Below, piece by piece: positions 48,201 to 57,911 of a stretch of 64,000 nucleotides of DNA. Both the position numbers and the translations under genes were made by a program. The DNA is taken from positions 22,775-86,774 of IMG/VR virus record IMGVR_UViG_3300025168_000049. One strand, 5' to 3'. The DNA comes from a virus. The stretch's first letter is position 1. Each line of letters begins with the position of its first letter. The notes beneath the pieces are model-generated. The model was given only the letters and a program-made list of their open reading frames with translations. It was not told the DNA's origin and did no database searches.

Positions 48201-51200
48201 TAGAAAGTACTTATATAAATAGACCTGATTTAGTAAATATAATTGAAGAGACTTATACAGATATGGCTGTTTTTGACGGAGGTGGTATGATACATCTTGA
48301 TTTTTATAGGTTGACACGTCGTCTAACAGACTCGTGGTCTGATGAACTAGAGAACATATATAATAAGGTTATTGAAGGTGAAAATATTACTCCTGGGGAG
48401 ATTGCACTGTTAACTCCATTAAAACCACAGGTATTTGCTCCTATAATGCAAGATGGAATAGATATCCGTGTATTTAATAAATTTGCACTCTATCCATTAC
48501 ATCCAAATTTAACACGACTTATTGGTAATAAGGAATTAACTTCAATGGATGCATTGTACGAAGATATGAATACTCATGAGTTAGATTACATGGTGTTTGA
48601 ATCTGGTACTAAAGTAGGTGCTCAATACTCAAAACAAGCATTAGAAGCTGCTACTAGGCAAGAGCAACGAAGTGGTTTTGATCAGTTTCATGACGAACAA
48701 GGATTTTATAAACCTCTACCAGGACCAGAAACTATCACTAGTATTCAAACATACGATTTAAAATATTTTGGTATACAACAAGATCCAAAATCTAAAAGAG
48801 ATGAACAAGTTACTGCAGGTACGCAAAGTTTATCTATGCTACTTACTAATATTTTTGATAATGGACTTGTTTCTGAAGTATATCAGGGAACACCTTTCTC
48901 AGAAGAAGAGTCTTGGGATCAAGCTGGTGATAGATATCATAAATTAAATAGTTCACTAGTTTCTAGAGATGCATCTGTATTAGCTACAAAGTTAGGATTT
49001 GTGAGAACGCCTTCAGGACAATTTAGATCACTGCAGAAGCCTGAACTAATTAAAAAGAGCATCTTACAAGAGATGGAAAGAAGAGACCTTCCTGCTAACA
49101 TTAAAAGATCTATAGTAGAATTATTTGATCAAAGTACAAATTACATCCAACAGCTATACGACAAAGTTAAAGTTGAATCTGTTCTAAATTCTATCATTAC
49201 TAATACAGTAATCAAACGTAAGATGCACGGCGAAATGATGGTTTTACAATCTAATTTAGGATTTGAGTTAACACAAGAGGCGCTTAAAGAAAAAGACGTT
49301 ACTGATGAAGCAACATTAGAATGGCTAGAAGGTCGTAACAAACTTAGATTTTACGATAAAGATACTGAATCCACTGATAGAGAAACTATGGCCAGCGCTA
49401 AGACAACTGCTATGGAAGTTTATCTGCCTCATTACTTTAAAGAATTTCTTGGGAAAGAGTTACCTGATAATTTAATATTATCTGCTGAGTCCCTAGAAAT
49501 AATTGGATTCCGTATTCCTACAGAAGGACTTAACTCAATTGATTTTATTAAAGTAGTAGGATTCTTACCACAAACTGCAGGGTCTACGATTATAGTACCA
49601 TCTGAAATGGTAGCTAAATCAGGAGCAGATTATGATATTGATAAATTAACTATTTATTTACCTAATACAGAAATAGTAGGAAGAATAAAAAACTTATTCG
49701 GTACAAATAACGGTACTATGCAAAATATTATTCCTGTAGACCTAAGCGGAGAGTTTGTTGCTCAGGAATTAGAAAGATTACGATCTTTAGATTTGAACAC
49801 TTATAAATCTATTGCTTCTAGGCTATTGTACAGAGATACAGAAGACTTAACAAAATTTATTCAAGAGGTAGAGGATTTATATGAAGGAGCTAGCTTAGCA
49901 AATAAAATTTTAAAAACCTTTAAGGACCATCCTGCAATCACAGATATAAAAGCACAACTAGATAATTTACAAGATGCAATTAATCTATCGACAGATAAAG
50001 TTAAAAAACAACAGTATATAATAGCTAAAGAAGATTTAGTTCAAGTTTTAGTTAATAAAGTAGTAACAGATCCAAGTATTACAGGCAGTGTTACTAAACC
50101 AGAAGCAATTGCTTTGATTGCCTCTATTAAAGATGACCTGGCACAATTAGATTTAATTTTAATTGAGGCAGGAGTAGCACAGTTAGATTATTTTGAAGTA
50201 CAACCTAAACAAGTTCTTCAAAACGATTTACAAATTTTTATGAAAGATGTCTTAAGCCATCCAAAAAGTTTTGATCAATTAATAACTCCAGTAGGAGCTT
50301 TTAATATTAAGCGTATAGCTAAAGAGATTTTTGAACGTAAATTAGATGCAGGTATGGTGTCTGAGGAACCTGTACAGATATCACGAAAGTTAACTCTCGA
50401 CGCTCTTATTGATATTACATATTCTATGTATCAAACATTAGGAGGTACAGGAATTGTTGCAACAGGTATGACTCATAGTATAAAGGGGCAACGTGCGGGA
50501 TTAGCTTTTAATACAGATCTGAAAGAAGAGACTAACCCTGATCTTGCGGTTATAAGATTTAATTTTAAAGGACTAAAAGAATTATCTTTATCTAGAGTTC
50601 TAGATGTATCTAATGAAAATTATATAAATGCTGCTATGCAACAGTATGTAACAGCCTTTGTGGATGGTGAAAAAGATCCTTTTATTATGCATGTTAACGG
50701 AGGTAAAATTGGTGCCGCAGTACATATGTTGTTGTTGCGCACAGGTGTTCCATTAGAAACAGTTTTATACTTTATGTCCCAACCTATAATATCAGACTAT
50801 TTAGACTCTCTTAATTTAAATCAATCAGAAGCATTAAAGGCAAGTGGGCGATTTAAAAGAAAAGAAGATATTAAAAAAGAGATAATAGCACGGTATGGAG
50901 GCTCAGAAGTCGAGTTTGAACATCAGTTAGATTTAGAAGGATTACAACAAAGTGTAGCTCAACCTAGAGAAAGTATGAATGAGCAGCAGAAAGCTACACA
51001 AGTACAGATTTTAAATGACTTTATTCGTTATCAAAACTACGGTAATAAATTACGTGATCTACAATCTGTTACATCTTATGATAGAATGAGATTAAAAAAT
51101 GGTTCTGAAGCTCTTTATATACAGGGGCTAGAAAACCAAGTACGAGAGGATAATTATTTTAAAAACTCTGAGATGATTGCTGGTAGGTCTTCTACACAAC

Positions 51201-52624
51201 AAGAGTCTTTCTTAGCTGAAATGAGAAGTGTAGCATTATCACATTCTACTTTGTTTAAAGGAACAGATTTTAAAAATTCTGTAGGCGGTCTTACCAACTT
51301 TATGGTTCAGAAATCTCAAGATCTTATCCAAGAAGGAAAACGAAGAGATGATATTATATATACTTTAGATAGATTTGATAATTTCTTAGCGTCGTGGGTT
51401 ATTTTAGAAACACATGTAGGACTAGGAAAACTGTCATCAGATACTCAAGATCTATTCGTAGGAGCAAATAGTATACCTAGTAGAATTAAAGATTTACAAG
51501 AACTTGGAGTAGATAATTTTGCACTAGATAGTTTATTAGTAATGATTGATACTTATGACACAGCATCATATGACGCCACAGTGGATAATTTAAAATTAGT
51601 AAAAGGAAAATATGATACGCATGATTTAAATGATTTAGTAGAGGAAATGAGAGATTTAAAAAAGACTCATCCTGAGACTTATGATAATTTAATCACTTTT
51701 AGTTTATTACAATCTAGTTTAGATTTTTCTCCATTTAGCTTTACTCAAATTATGCCTAGTGAAGACGTAATGCAATTAACAGCAGAGAGATTCAATATTA
51801 TGAATAACGCTATAAAAAGTAAAGGGGTTCTCAGAAGCTTACCGTTAGACCATGTGTGGGATCTATTTATCTCAAACAATTGGCATAATCCTCGAATAGT
51901 TCAACAACGTTTTATTGGTCCAAATAATTCAAAAGGTTTAAAAGAAGTTGCAAATAAGAGTTTTACTAATGAACGATATACAGCTAAGTATATTACTTTT
52001 AGTACTGTTAGGAATTCTGATGATGGTACGTATTACTCAACATTCTTTGAAAGACTAGACGATGGAAGTTATGTAAATAAAAATAAATTAGGACTTAGAA
52101 ATAGACTAATTGAAACAGATATCAGCATTATCAAATCTAATACACAGCAAAGGGAAAGACCTCTTTTACAGTTAGGAAAAGATAATGTAGAAAAAATTAC
52201 AAAAGGAATGAAAACAGTTTACGCTTCTTCTCCTAATAAAGGTGTTACGAAAAGTGGTGAGTATGAGTTACTAGATGGTAGCGTAGTTAGATTAACTAAA
52301 ACTGCATATACTACTAAGGCTACATTCCTAAAAAGTAAAAATGTACGTGAGGAATTAGGTATAATAGGTGGAAAATCTCTATCTTTGCTGTCTGATTCAC
52401 TGGGCTTTGAGAAGATTTCCCAAGCAAAAGAAGCATATCCTGGATTCTTTAATGGTAAGAGCAGTTTAAACCTATTTACCATAGAGTTAATGGAGATAGG
52501 CACTGGCATTATAAATGAAAGTGCGGAGTCTGAAGAAAACTCAGCATCCACTAGTAAGTTAACCAATATTATTGTAGTAAACAATCAAAATGAAGCTACA
52601 ACTAATGAAAATGAATGTTTGTAA
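45206..52624 (+). CDS. Virion RNA polymerase, single-chain two-barrel type
   Basis: A 2472-residue protein. The central signature is GADYDIDKLTIYLPN, with Asp1475, Asp1477 and Asp1479 in the position of the catalytic Mg-binding DxDGD loop of cellular beta-prime (NADFDGDQMAVHVPL). RIPTEGLNSIDFIKV upstream aligns with the R-x-P-T segment before that loop. About 135 residues earlier, KRKMHGEMMVLQSNLGFE (from Lys1337) may be the second, beta-like barrel. Downstream, a GTGIVATGMTHSIKGQ segment, then VDGEKDPFIMHVNGGKIGA and LLRTGVPLETVLYFMSQP, look like the conserved C-terminal part of crAss-like polymerases. Known: Cellulophaga phage phi14:2 gp66 is such a virion polymerase with a DFDID motif. Inferred: packaged and ejected to transcribe early genes. 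The long N-terminal half has no visible motif. Confidence 0.8.
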   Translation: MAKGCGVNIGKADANNLEDIGLILNRILPVSPYPVEQVYNFLASHQDMEELQTMHTALIGEGLEYVDDWGKSVYYHNFVSSAMKLLSEEEFTQVYESLRKQKGNITTHLGKKKAFSNLSNTDLLHYLTEEFREYAFAEGSYITKTPGVESLFKFIHSFYDNIDEMSGLLEGRDVSSFSAILKEEMLEKEDGSTERVSSINTRHMRFLNESMTVSLFQIAEEQGMDFSTFYNYKGDTTALYNKLKEILGQPSNDLTQNTVFAKLVKRLNATGDSLWNDLQKTQDGSLKEHSLDKEVSALLELLGENPEEGLLATYWNDIIKGNVEFLSKFDFDLEYELLQDNAELEEGLNEDGTAMGRDSLGIRAANEINPITRLQPHIKLIIRTLPEAFYGEDGGIRFGTNRFGTYRLADFGQTVGHLYRALSNKKDMASQIFALKELAQKDAKFSVLADRLGLPNIAFTDVADINKEQINTLLSFFTAFNNAEDEYMLLRVSDNGQRSLMNSNAERTDKLVVNRWQENFNAVIQRGIGKIKNGRYTIDLKATYKGRTVEEWLEAKHTINSRIEVLNMLGFDFENPTRLIEYVQNHPEEKFLQNTRWILNDVLKTPNLSKILFSNLGGRISKLAKLEAKTGNSLGTLLHTNAQGNKVYGITLKGFVNVLKDAFNEDGEFLADLEKSPTAVNSVYGKKLQEGIDMEIGVIEGSNNAEDNTGTELSNMSKADIAMTHINAILSGHVPLIRTGNKKLGRTIKVGDPDFKLGMSSMIKIMKGYLVDEVMTANAIKQGAATNIQGIREHGSKLQFFNDPKFSDIHTLLTEKYIMTPFITRDEVTSEINKSSAVTSSIIEYLSSRISDNNITLKKYNVVQEKNGVVMNIGLDNNHLSALASSIGEEHGLEGSQIPDIVYKKTLEQITFIQEIGMHEQFKLLLGHPAVYSDLFKRTSGLVSPKKYPFSDKLLLARIQELFPNKANPNRIIDGTARFVTREEVLETSVYKEKYKAILESTYINRPDLVNIIEETYTDMAVFDGGGMIHLDFYRLTRRLTDSWSDELENIYNKVIEGENITPGEIALLTPLKPQVFAPIMQDGIDIRVFNKFALYPLHPNLTRLIGNKELTSMDALYEDMNTHELDYMVFESGTKVGAQYSKQALEAATRQEQRSGFDQFHDEQGFYKPLPGPETITSIQTYDLKYFGIQQDPKSKRDEQVTAGTQSLSMLLTNIFDNGLVSEVYQGTPFSEEESWDQAGDRYHKLNSSLVSRDASVLATKLGFVRTPSGQFRSLQKPELIKKSILQEMERRDLPANIKRSIVELFDQSTNYIQQLYDKVKVESVLNSIITNTVIKRKMHGEMMVLQSNLGFELTQEALKEKDVTDEATLEWLEGRNKLRFYDKDTESTDRETMASAKTTAMEVYLPHYFKEFLGKELPDNLILSAESLEIIGFRIPTEGLNSIDFIKVVGFLPQTAGSTIIVPSEMVAKSGADYDIDKLTIYLPNTEIVGRIKNLFGTNNGTMQNIIPVDLSGEFVAQELERLRSLDLNTYKSIASRLLYRDTEDLTKFIQEVEDLYEGASLANKILKTFKDHPAITDIKAQLDNLQDAINLSTDKVKKQQYIIAKEDLVQVLVNKVVTDPSITGSVTKPEAIALIASIKDDLAQLDLILIEAGVAQLDYFEVQPKQVLQNDLQIFMKDVLSHPKSFDQLITPVGAFNIKRIAKEIFERKLDAGMVSEEPVQISRKLTLDALIDITYSMYQTLGGTGIVATGMTHSIKGQRAGLAFNTDLKEETNPDLAVIRFNFKGLKELSLSRVLDVSNENYINAAMQQYVTAFVDGEKDPFIMHVNGGKIGAAVHMLLLRTGVPLETVLYFMSQPIISDYLDSLNLNQSEALKASGRFKRKEDIKKEIIARYGGSEVEFEHQLDLEGLQQSVAQPRESMNEQQKATQVQILNDFIRYQNYGNKLRDLQSVTSYDRMRLKNGSEALYIQGLENQVREDNYFKNSEMIAGRSSTQQESFLAEMRSVALSHSTLFKGTDFKNSVGGLTNFMVQKSQDLIQEGKRRDDIIYTLDRFDNFLASWVILETHVGLGKLSSDTQDLFVGANSIPSRIKDLQELGVDNFALDSLLVMIDTYDTASYDATVDNLKLVKGKYDTHDLNDLVEEMRDLKKTHPETYDNLITFSLLQSSLDFSPFSFTQIMPSEDVMQLTAERFNIMNNAIKSKGVLRSLPLDHVWDLFISNNWHNPRIVQQRFIGPNNSKGLKEVANKSFTNERYTAKYITFSTVRNSDDGTYYSTFFERLDDGSYVNKNKLGLRNRLIETDISIIKSNTQQRERPLLQLGKDNVEKITKGMKTVYASSPNKGVTKSGEYELLDGSVVRLTKTAYTTKATFLKSKNVREELGIIGGKSLSLLSDSLGFEKISQAKEAYPGFFNGKSSLNLFTIELMEIGTGIINESAESEENSASTSKLTNIIVVNNQNEATTNENECL

Positions 52625-55600
52625 ATGGCTTGTAGAATAAATAGAAATGAACGAGGAGAAATTGAATCTGTTTTAACTAAACAGGGTGAAGAGTCTGTAC
52701 TTTTTGATTCATTAAATATTGCTATTAATAATGGCGCTTCTTCTGAAGTTGCATATGTAGCATATTTAGAAACTTTACGAAGAACTCCAAGTATGGGACT
52801 TGGTGAACCTAATATTAGCAGTGGATTTGCGCAAGGCATTCTTAAAGAGATCGATAATGATTACTTAGCATGGGAAGCTGCTGCTAAAACTATGAAGCAT
52901 GAAACTGCTAAAAGTAGATTAGAAGAATCGTTATACCATGTACTAGATAAAATGGGTGTTAATGTTACCGCAGTAGATAACATAAAAGATAATAATGGAA
53001 ATAAATTAGGAGTTACAGGTGCAGCAGATGTTGTAAATAGAACAATTGAATTAGTATCAGGCAAAGCTACCATTGATACGTTAACTGAAGAAACAGCTCA
53101 CTTCATGGTAGAAATTCTCCGCGCTGAAAACAATCCTTTGTATGATTCTATGTATCAGCAAATTGAAAAATATTCTATTTTCAAAGATATATCAGATCCT
53201 GGTTCTATGTATTATGAGCAATATAAAGGTGATGTAGACATGCTTAAACGAGAGGCTATAGCACAGGTTATAATGGAACATGTAGTAAAAGGCGAATCTA
53301 AGCAAGAACCAAAAGGGTTATTGGCGAGATTAAAAAGATGGTTTGACAGAGTTCTAAGATCCTTTGGGGTGAAAGTAGGGAAAGTGACCAAAGATTCTTT
53401 CGGAGAGGCTGCTTGGTCTATGATGAATAAAGATTTATCTTCTGTTTTTGCAACAGATCCAAAAAGCCATACATTACCTAATGTAAGATTTTTCCAAGAA
53501 GAGAAACTTACTAGCATTATAGAAAAATTAGATTCAACGGCGTCTCAATATGAAATTGTTGAAATAGATGTAGCTAATGTTACTAACGCAGAGTTAAAAA
53601 AATACTTTACACCGTTAGCAGATGAAGTTAATGGAAAAAATATAGTAACAAGATATCAAGCTAAAGAAAATAGTCCTTTTAAAGGTAAAATATTAAAAAT
53701 GAGAGGGTCAGATTTAACAGCGCTTTCATTTAAAGATTCACGTCAATTTACTGATCCTGAAGTTGTTGAAAGACGACGAAAAGACATGGATATTCGTATG
53801 AAGGTAGGTACACTTGGCCACAAGATGATGGAAGATTTAGTTGGATACTATTTTCATGGAAAAGGTAGTATTTCTGAGATTAAATCGAGAAAAGGATCCT
53901 TCAAAGAAGCTCAATTCAAAGAACTACAAAAATCAGTGCAGCTTCTTAAGAGCCAGGTTGTAGCTCAGCAAAAGATTATAGATCCTGAAGGAAAGATGTT
54001 AGTACGTACCGAGCAAATGATAGCGGATGAGATAAATGATGTTGGAGGTACTATTGATTTACTAATTATTTACAGTGATGGGTCTGCATCAGTATATGAC
54101 TATAAATTCAAAACGCCATCTATGTATGGTAAATATAGAACAGGTAAGTTTGTTAAAGGTAAAGGTATAGAAGTTATTGGAGACATGTTTGCAAGCTCTT
54201 TAGAAGGATATGATTTTCAAATAGGAGCATATAGAGATGCTTTACTATCTAAATATGGTGTAACTAAGATGAGACATTCTAGGATAATACCAGTTGCAGT
54301 TGTATATGAACGAAATAAAGAAACACAGCAATTAACTGATAATATTTTAAAGTTAGAAGTTTGGACTGGGTCAAAAGGTGGTCAAAATCCATTTTTAGAG
54401 CATATACCAGTTGCTATGGAGTTAACAGGGGATGAGAAAATAGACAAGTTAATTAAAAAAGAAATGAACAGATTTAATGGTCTAGTTAGACAATTAGAAT
54501 CTGCTAAATTCAAAGATAAAGAATCTCTTCACAAGAGAATGAGTACTTCTAGAAAGATTATAAAGGATTTACAATTAAGAAAAGATATTGCATCTGGATT
54601 AAAAGAATCTTTTAGAAGAATACGTAAAACAGAAGAAGGATTAAAAGAGGTAGAGGAATACATAGAAAAAGACGGAGAGATAATTGCTAATCCAAAATAC
54701 CTAACAGATCGTGAACTTAGAGAATTATATAATGAATTAAAACATTTCCAAGCTTTTTCTTCATTACCTGAAATAATATCTAAATTAGAAAAAGGATCTG
54801 ATAACGCTAAAGCATTAGCTGCAGAAGCTAGTGCAAGTGCAGGTAAGATTAATAGAGGTATAGAAGGATTAAAAGAAGCTATGATTCTTAGGATGGTTGA
54901 AAAGAGTAAGAAATTAAATATTAATAATATTAAATATAACAGACCTGGAACTGCTACACAGTATGTTGCAGCGTCTGCGCACAAGAATCCATATAGTAGA
55001 TACATACATCAAACTATGCAGTCTATAAAAGGTATGATGATTAAGGCAGAAAAACAATTAGCGGAAGAGATATATGCTAAAGAACAATCATTATTTGAAT
55101 ATGCAGATAATGCTGGTATTTCTCGTAACGATGCTTTCAAAGAACTTATTGATCCGACTACAGGTAACCTGTATGCTAAATATTCTCCTCAGTTTTATGC
55201 TGATCAGAAGGCAGCTAAAGAAACAAGCAATATTACTTTTATGAAAAATCATCATAAAATTAAAAAAGAGTATTATACTAAAGTTTTTAAAGATTGGAAG
55301 AAGACTAAATTTAAAGAAATTGACAATGCTACAAATAATGTAGATACTAGAAGAAAGAGAAAAGAAGACTGGTCAAAAAAATATGATGTAGTCAACTATG
55401 ATTCTGCATGGACTCAAGAAGGTGGAGAGTATTTTTTGATTATTGACGAGACAAAAACACAATCTTATTATACTGAGTCATACCAAAAGATTAAAACTAC
55501 GCCCGCATTATTAGACTTTTATGAATATCATAGAGATAAGATAAGGGAGTTTGGACATAGATTTGGAATGCATTTAGGAGAAACATTTATAGCCAATGTT

Positions 55601-57538
55601 CAAAAAACTATGGTAGACTCTTTAATTGAATCTGACAATAAATTAGGGGACCTTACGCAGTCAGTAAAAGAACTATTTCAGGTTAGATCTCATTTCCAAG
55701 AATGGGGAGATTTAGATGTAAACGGTAAGCATATTAGAAAAATCCCTAGACTGTACACAAAAGAAATTGAAAATTCTAAGGGAGAGATAGACAGATCTCT
55801 TCGTTCTAATGAACTTGGTAGATCTTTATATTTGTTAGGTAAAGCTTCTTTAGAGTATGAACACTTAACAAGAGTAGAAGATGAACTATTGCTATTAGAA
55901 ACAATCCTTACAGAAGGATTGATAGATGAGGTTGCAGAGAATACCCAAGGTAAAGCTATTAAAGAAAGTTTAGATAGCGTTAGGAAAATATTTGGGTCTA
56001 CGTCAGGCAATGCAGAATTATTCACTGATATGGTAGATAAAACTATCTATGGAAGATCTTTAAAAACCGCTGATTCTGTCTCTGAAGGAGGGTTTAGTAG
56101 AAATAAGTCTCTACTTACATTAAAAACATATGCATCTATAAATGCTTTAGGTCTTAAAGCACCTGTAGCATTAGGAGCACTTGGAGCAGGGTTTGTGGGA
56201 CTTTACATCCAGGGTAGTAAAGGCATCCATTATAACAATACACATCTTGTAGCAGCTGAAAAAGCTTTAATAGGAAGAGATCCTAAAATAAGAGCTATTC
56301 TAGATCATTTTGAAATAGCTATCTTAGATGTATCAAAACGAAGAGGAGATTCGTTATCATCTAATTGGAGAGCTAAATATTTAACAGGTGATAGATGGTT
56401 TGAATTTTTAGCACAGGCGGATAAATTAATTGATGCTACATTAGCAGGTGCTATGGCAATGAACCACGGCCTTGATTCTGAAGGAAATTTAAAAAGATTA
56501 ACTGAATTACCTGAAGGAAGTAAATCATTATGGGATACTGTTGATATAAAAGAGAACTCATTATGGAAACCAAACGCACCCGTTGATAAATATAAAGTTA
56601 AGTTTGAAGGTATGTCAGATGCTGCTTTTGATAGTTTTAGAGCTAGAGTACATAGAATGAGTACTAAAACTAAGGGTACAACAGCTCCTGAAGATGTATT
56701 AACAGCTAATATGTCATTACTTAATAGATTCTTCTTACACTATAGATCATGGTTACCAGGAATTGCATTCGAGAGATTTGGAAATATACGATATGACCAT
56801 GTAATGGATCATTTTGACCAAGGTACATGGAGAGGATTTTTTGGTAATTTTGGACCAGAATCTGAATTTGATAGTATGGGACAATTGTTAGATACAGAAG
56901 TAGGGATACATAACTATGCAGCTGCAGTGGGAGGAGATATTGTTAGAATTGCATTAGATATCAGTACTTTTGGACTTACAAGCGCATACGACCTTAAAGA
57001 GGGGAAAGCAAAACAACAGTTTGACATGTTCCTACTAGATAACGTAGGTAATGCAGACTTTGCATATACTAATGATGTAGAGAAAGAAGCTGCATTTCAA
57101 AAGTTTTTGGAATTGAAACGTGGAAATATTAAAGGAACGCTAGCAGAGCTACGATCTGTAATATTATTACTTTCATTATTATCTATGATGGGAGGAGATT
57201 GGGACGATGACGGTAAAGTAGATGTAAGAAAGACATGGACAGGAAGAAAATTACATAATATAATGGGACGTATTTATAGAGAGACAGCATTTTTCTGGGA
57301 TCCTAGAGAATTAACTGGGCCAAGATCATCAGGTATACCATTATTATCTTTAGGACAAGATTTTATTAATCTAATAGGTAATTCAATTGATGAAATTGGT
57401 GATGAGATACTTGGAGAAAACGCTGTAACATCAGATAGAACTCCAAGAGGATATTACACATTAAAATTTGCACCAGGACTAGGAGGATTAGGTAAAGCAT
57501 TAGAAATTTATCCTGCTTATAAAAATCAACGATCATAA
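52625..57538 (+). CDS. Giant virion protein with PD-(D/E)XK nuclease domain
   Basis: A 1637-residue protein following the polymerase without a gap. Residues about 395-565 form a RecB/Cas4-type PD-(D/E)XK nuclease: GTLGHKMMEDL (His399, Glu403), TEQMI (Glu463), GGTIDLLIIY (Asp478), VYDYKFK (Asp492, Lys494) and YDFQIGAYRDAL (Gln532, Tyr536). Residues 150-220 contain LTEETAHFMVEIL, a helix with EExxH (Glu155, Glu156, His159), which could be a degenerate HExxH zincin motif. The middle is helical. About 1175-1200 is hydrophobic and Gly-rich (LGLKAPVALGALGAGFVGL). The C-terminus has FFLHYRSWLPGIAFERFG and a WDDDGKVDVRKTW loop. Known: such nucleases cut or trim DNA. Inferred: carried in the virion and injected, perhaps processing host or phage DNA ends. 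The active-site set is complete by eye. Confidence 0.72.
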   Translation: MACRINRNERGEIESVLTKQGEESVLFDSLNIAINNGASSEVAYVAYLETLRRTPSMGLGEPNISSGFAQGILKEIDNDYLAWEAAAKTMKHETAKSRLEESLYHVLDKMGVNVTAVDNIKDNNGNKLGVTGAADVVNRTIELVSGKATIDTLTEETAHFMVEILRAENNPLYDSMYQQIEKYSIFKDISDPGSMYYEQYKGDVDMLKREAIAQVIMEHVVKGESKQEPKGLLARLKRWFDRVLRSFGVKVGKVTKDSFGEAAWSMMNKDLSSVFATDPKSHTLPNVRFFQEEKLTSIIEKLDSTASQYEIVEIDVANVTNAELKKYFTPLADEVNGKNIVTRYQAKENSPFKGKILKMRGSDLTALSFKDSRQFTDPEVVERRRKDMDIRMKVGTLGHKMMEDLVGYYFHGKGSISEIKSRKGSFKEAQFKELQKSVQLLKSQVVAQQKIIDPEGKMLVRTEQMIADEINDVGGTIDLLIIYSDGSASVYDYKFKTPSMYGKYRTGKFVKGKGIEVIGDMFASSLEGYDFQIGAYRDALLSKYGVTKMRHSRIIPVAVVYERNKETQQLTDNILKLEVWTGSKGGQNPFLEHIPVAMELTGDEKIDKLIKKEMNRFNGLVRQLESAKFKDKESLHKRMSTSRKIIKDLQLRKDIASGLKESFRRIRKTEEGLKEVEEYIEKDGEIIANPKYLTDRELRELYNELKHFQAFSSLPEIISKLEKGSDNAKALAAEASASAGKINRGIEGLKEAMILRMVEKSKKLNINNIKYNRPGTATQYVAASAHKNPYSRYIHQTMQSIKGMMIKAEKQLAEEIYAKEQSLFEYADNAGISRNDAFKELIDPTTGNLYAKYSPQFYADQKAAKETSNITFMKNHHKIKKEYYTKVFKDWKKTKFKEIDNATNNVDTRRKRKEDWSKKYDVVNYDSAWTQEGGEYFLIIDETKTQSYYTESYQKIKTTPALLDFYEYHRDKIREFGHRFGMHLGETFIANVQKTMVDSLIESDNKLGDLTQSVKELFQVRSHFQEWGDLDVNGKHIRKIPRLYTKEIENSKGEIDRSLRSNELGRSLYLLGKASLEYEHLTRVEDELLLLETILTEGLIDEVAENTQGKAIKESLDSVRKIFGSTSGNAELFTDMVDKTIYGRSLKTADSVSEGGFSRNKSLLTLKTYASINALGLKAPVALGALGAGFVGLYIQGSKGIHYNNTHLVAAEKALIGRDPKIRAILDHFEIAILDVSKRRGDSLSSNWRAKYLTGDRWFEFLAQADKLIDATLAGAMAMNHGLDSEGNLKRLTELPEGSKSLWDTVDIKENSLWKPNAPVDKYKVKFEGMSDAAFDSFRARVHRMSTKTKGTTAPEDVLTANMSLLNRFFLHYRSWLPGIAFERFGNIRYDHVMDHFDQGTWRGFFGNFGPESEFDSMGQLLDTEVGIHNYAAAVGGDIVRIALDISTFGLTSAYDLKEGKAKQQFDMFLLDNVGNADFAYTNDVEKEAAFQKFLELKRGNIKGTLAELRSVILLLSLLSMMGGDWDDDGKVDVRKTWTGRKLHNIMGRIYRETAFFWDPRELTGPRSSGIPLLSLGQDFINLIGNSIDEIGDEILGENAVTSDRTPRGYYTLKFAPGLGGLGKALEIYPAYKNQRS

Positions 57539-57852
57539 TGGAAGACAACAGAGGACAAAAATGGCTACGCTTTAAAGAATATTATCTTTCTACAAGTAAT
57601 ATAAATTTAATGAAGATAGAAGGAACTACTGTTATGATGACTTTTATCGATGGATCTAATAAGGCAGAGTTAAGTGTGCAGTGTAGAACCATTCAGCTAG
57701 CAAACTATTTATTATTTGATTATATTGAGTTTATTACTGATGCAATAGATTATAGCGAAGGGTATAATGATAGAGAAAATACAATGCGTCATATATTTGA
57801 GATAACTGAACTTAAATATCCCTCACCAACATACACCTTAATGATAGGATAG
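57538..57852 (+). CDS. Small hypothetical protein ending the late block
   Basis: A 104-residue soluble protein overlapping its upstream neighbour (TAATG). It alternates strand and helix (INLMKIEGTTVMMTFIDGSN, then LLFDYIEFITDAIDYSEG) with no motif I recognise, no membrane segment and no cysteine cluster (only one Cys). The end is followed within 30 bases by a hairpin shared with the opposite-strand block. Function unknown; co-expression with the giant genes is likely. Confidence 0.5.
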   Translation: MEDNRGQKWLRFKEYYLSTSNINLMKIEGTTVMMTFIDGSNKAELSVQCRTIQLANYLLFDYIEFITDAIDYSEGYNDRENTMRHIFEITELKYPSPTYTLMIG

Positions 57853-57878
57853 GCTATATCGCAACTAGACAACATAAA

Positions 57879-57911
57879 AAGGGGGCGCTAGCCACCCTTA
57901 TTTCTTTTTTA
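57879..57911. terminator. Hairpin terminator between convergent blocks
   Basis: AAGGGGGC and GCCACCCTT pair around GCTA with a single bulged A, followed by a T-rich run on the + strand (TTATTTCTTTTTT) and preceded by AAAAA, which becomes U-rich on the minus strand. It overlaps the end of the minus-strand SET gene and begins 27 bases after the + strand stop. It probably terminates both blocks. Confidence 0.7.

Noticed and set aside
54529-55005. Minus-strand frame of 158 codons
   Set aside because: Antisense to the helical middle of the nuclease-containing giant protein; hydrophobic Leu/Ser/Ile composition is a by-product of Lys/Glu codons on the other strand.
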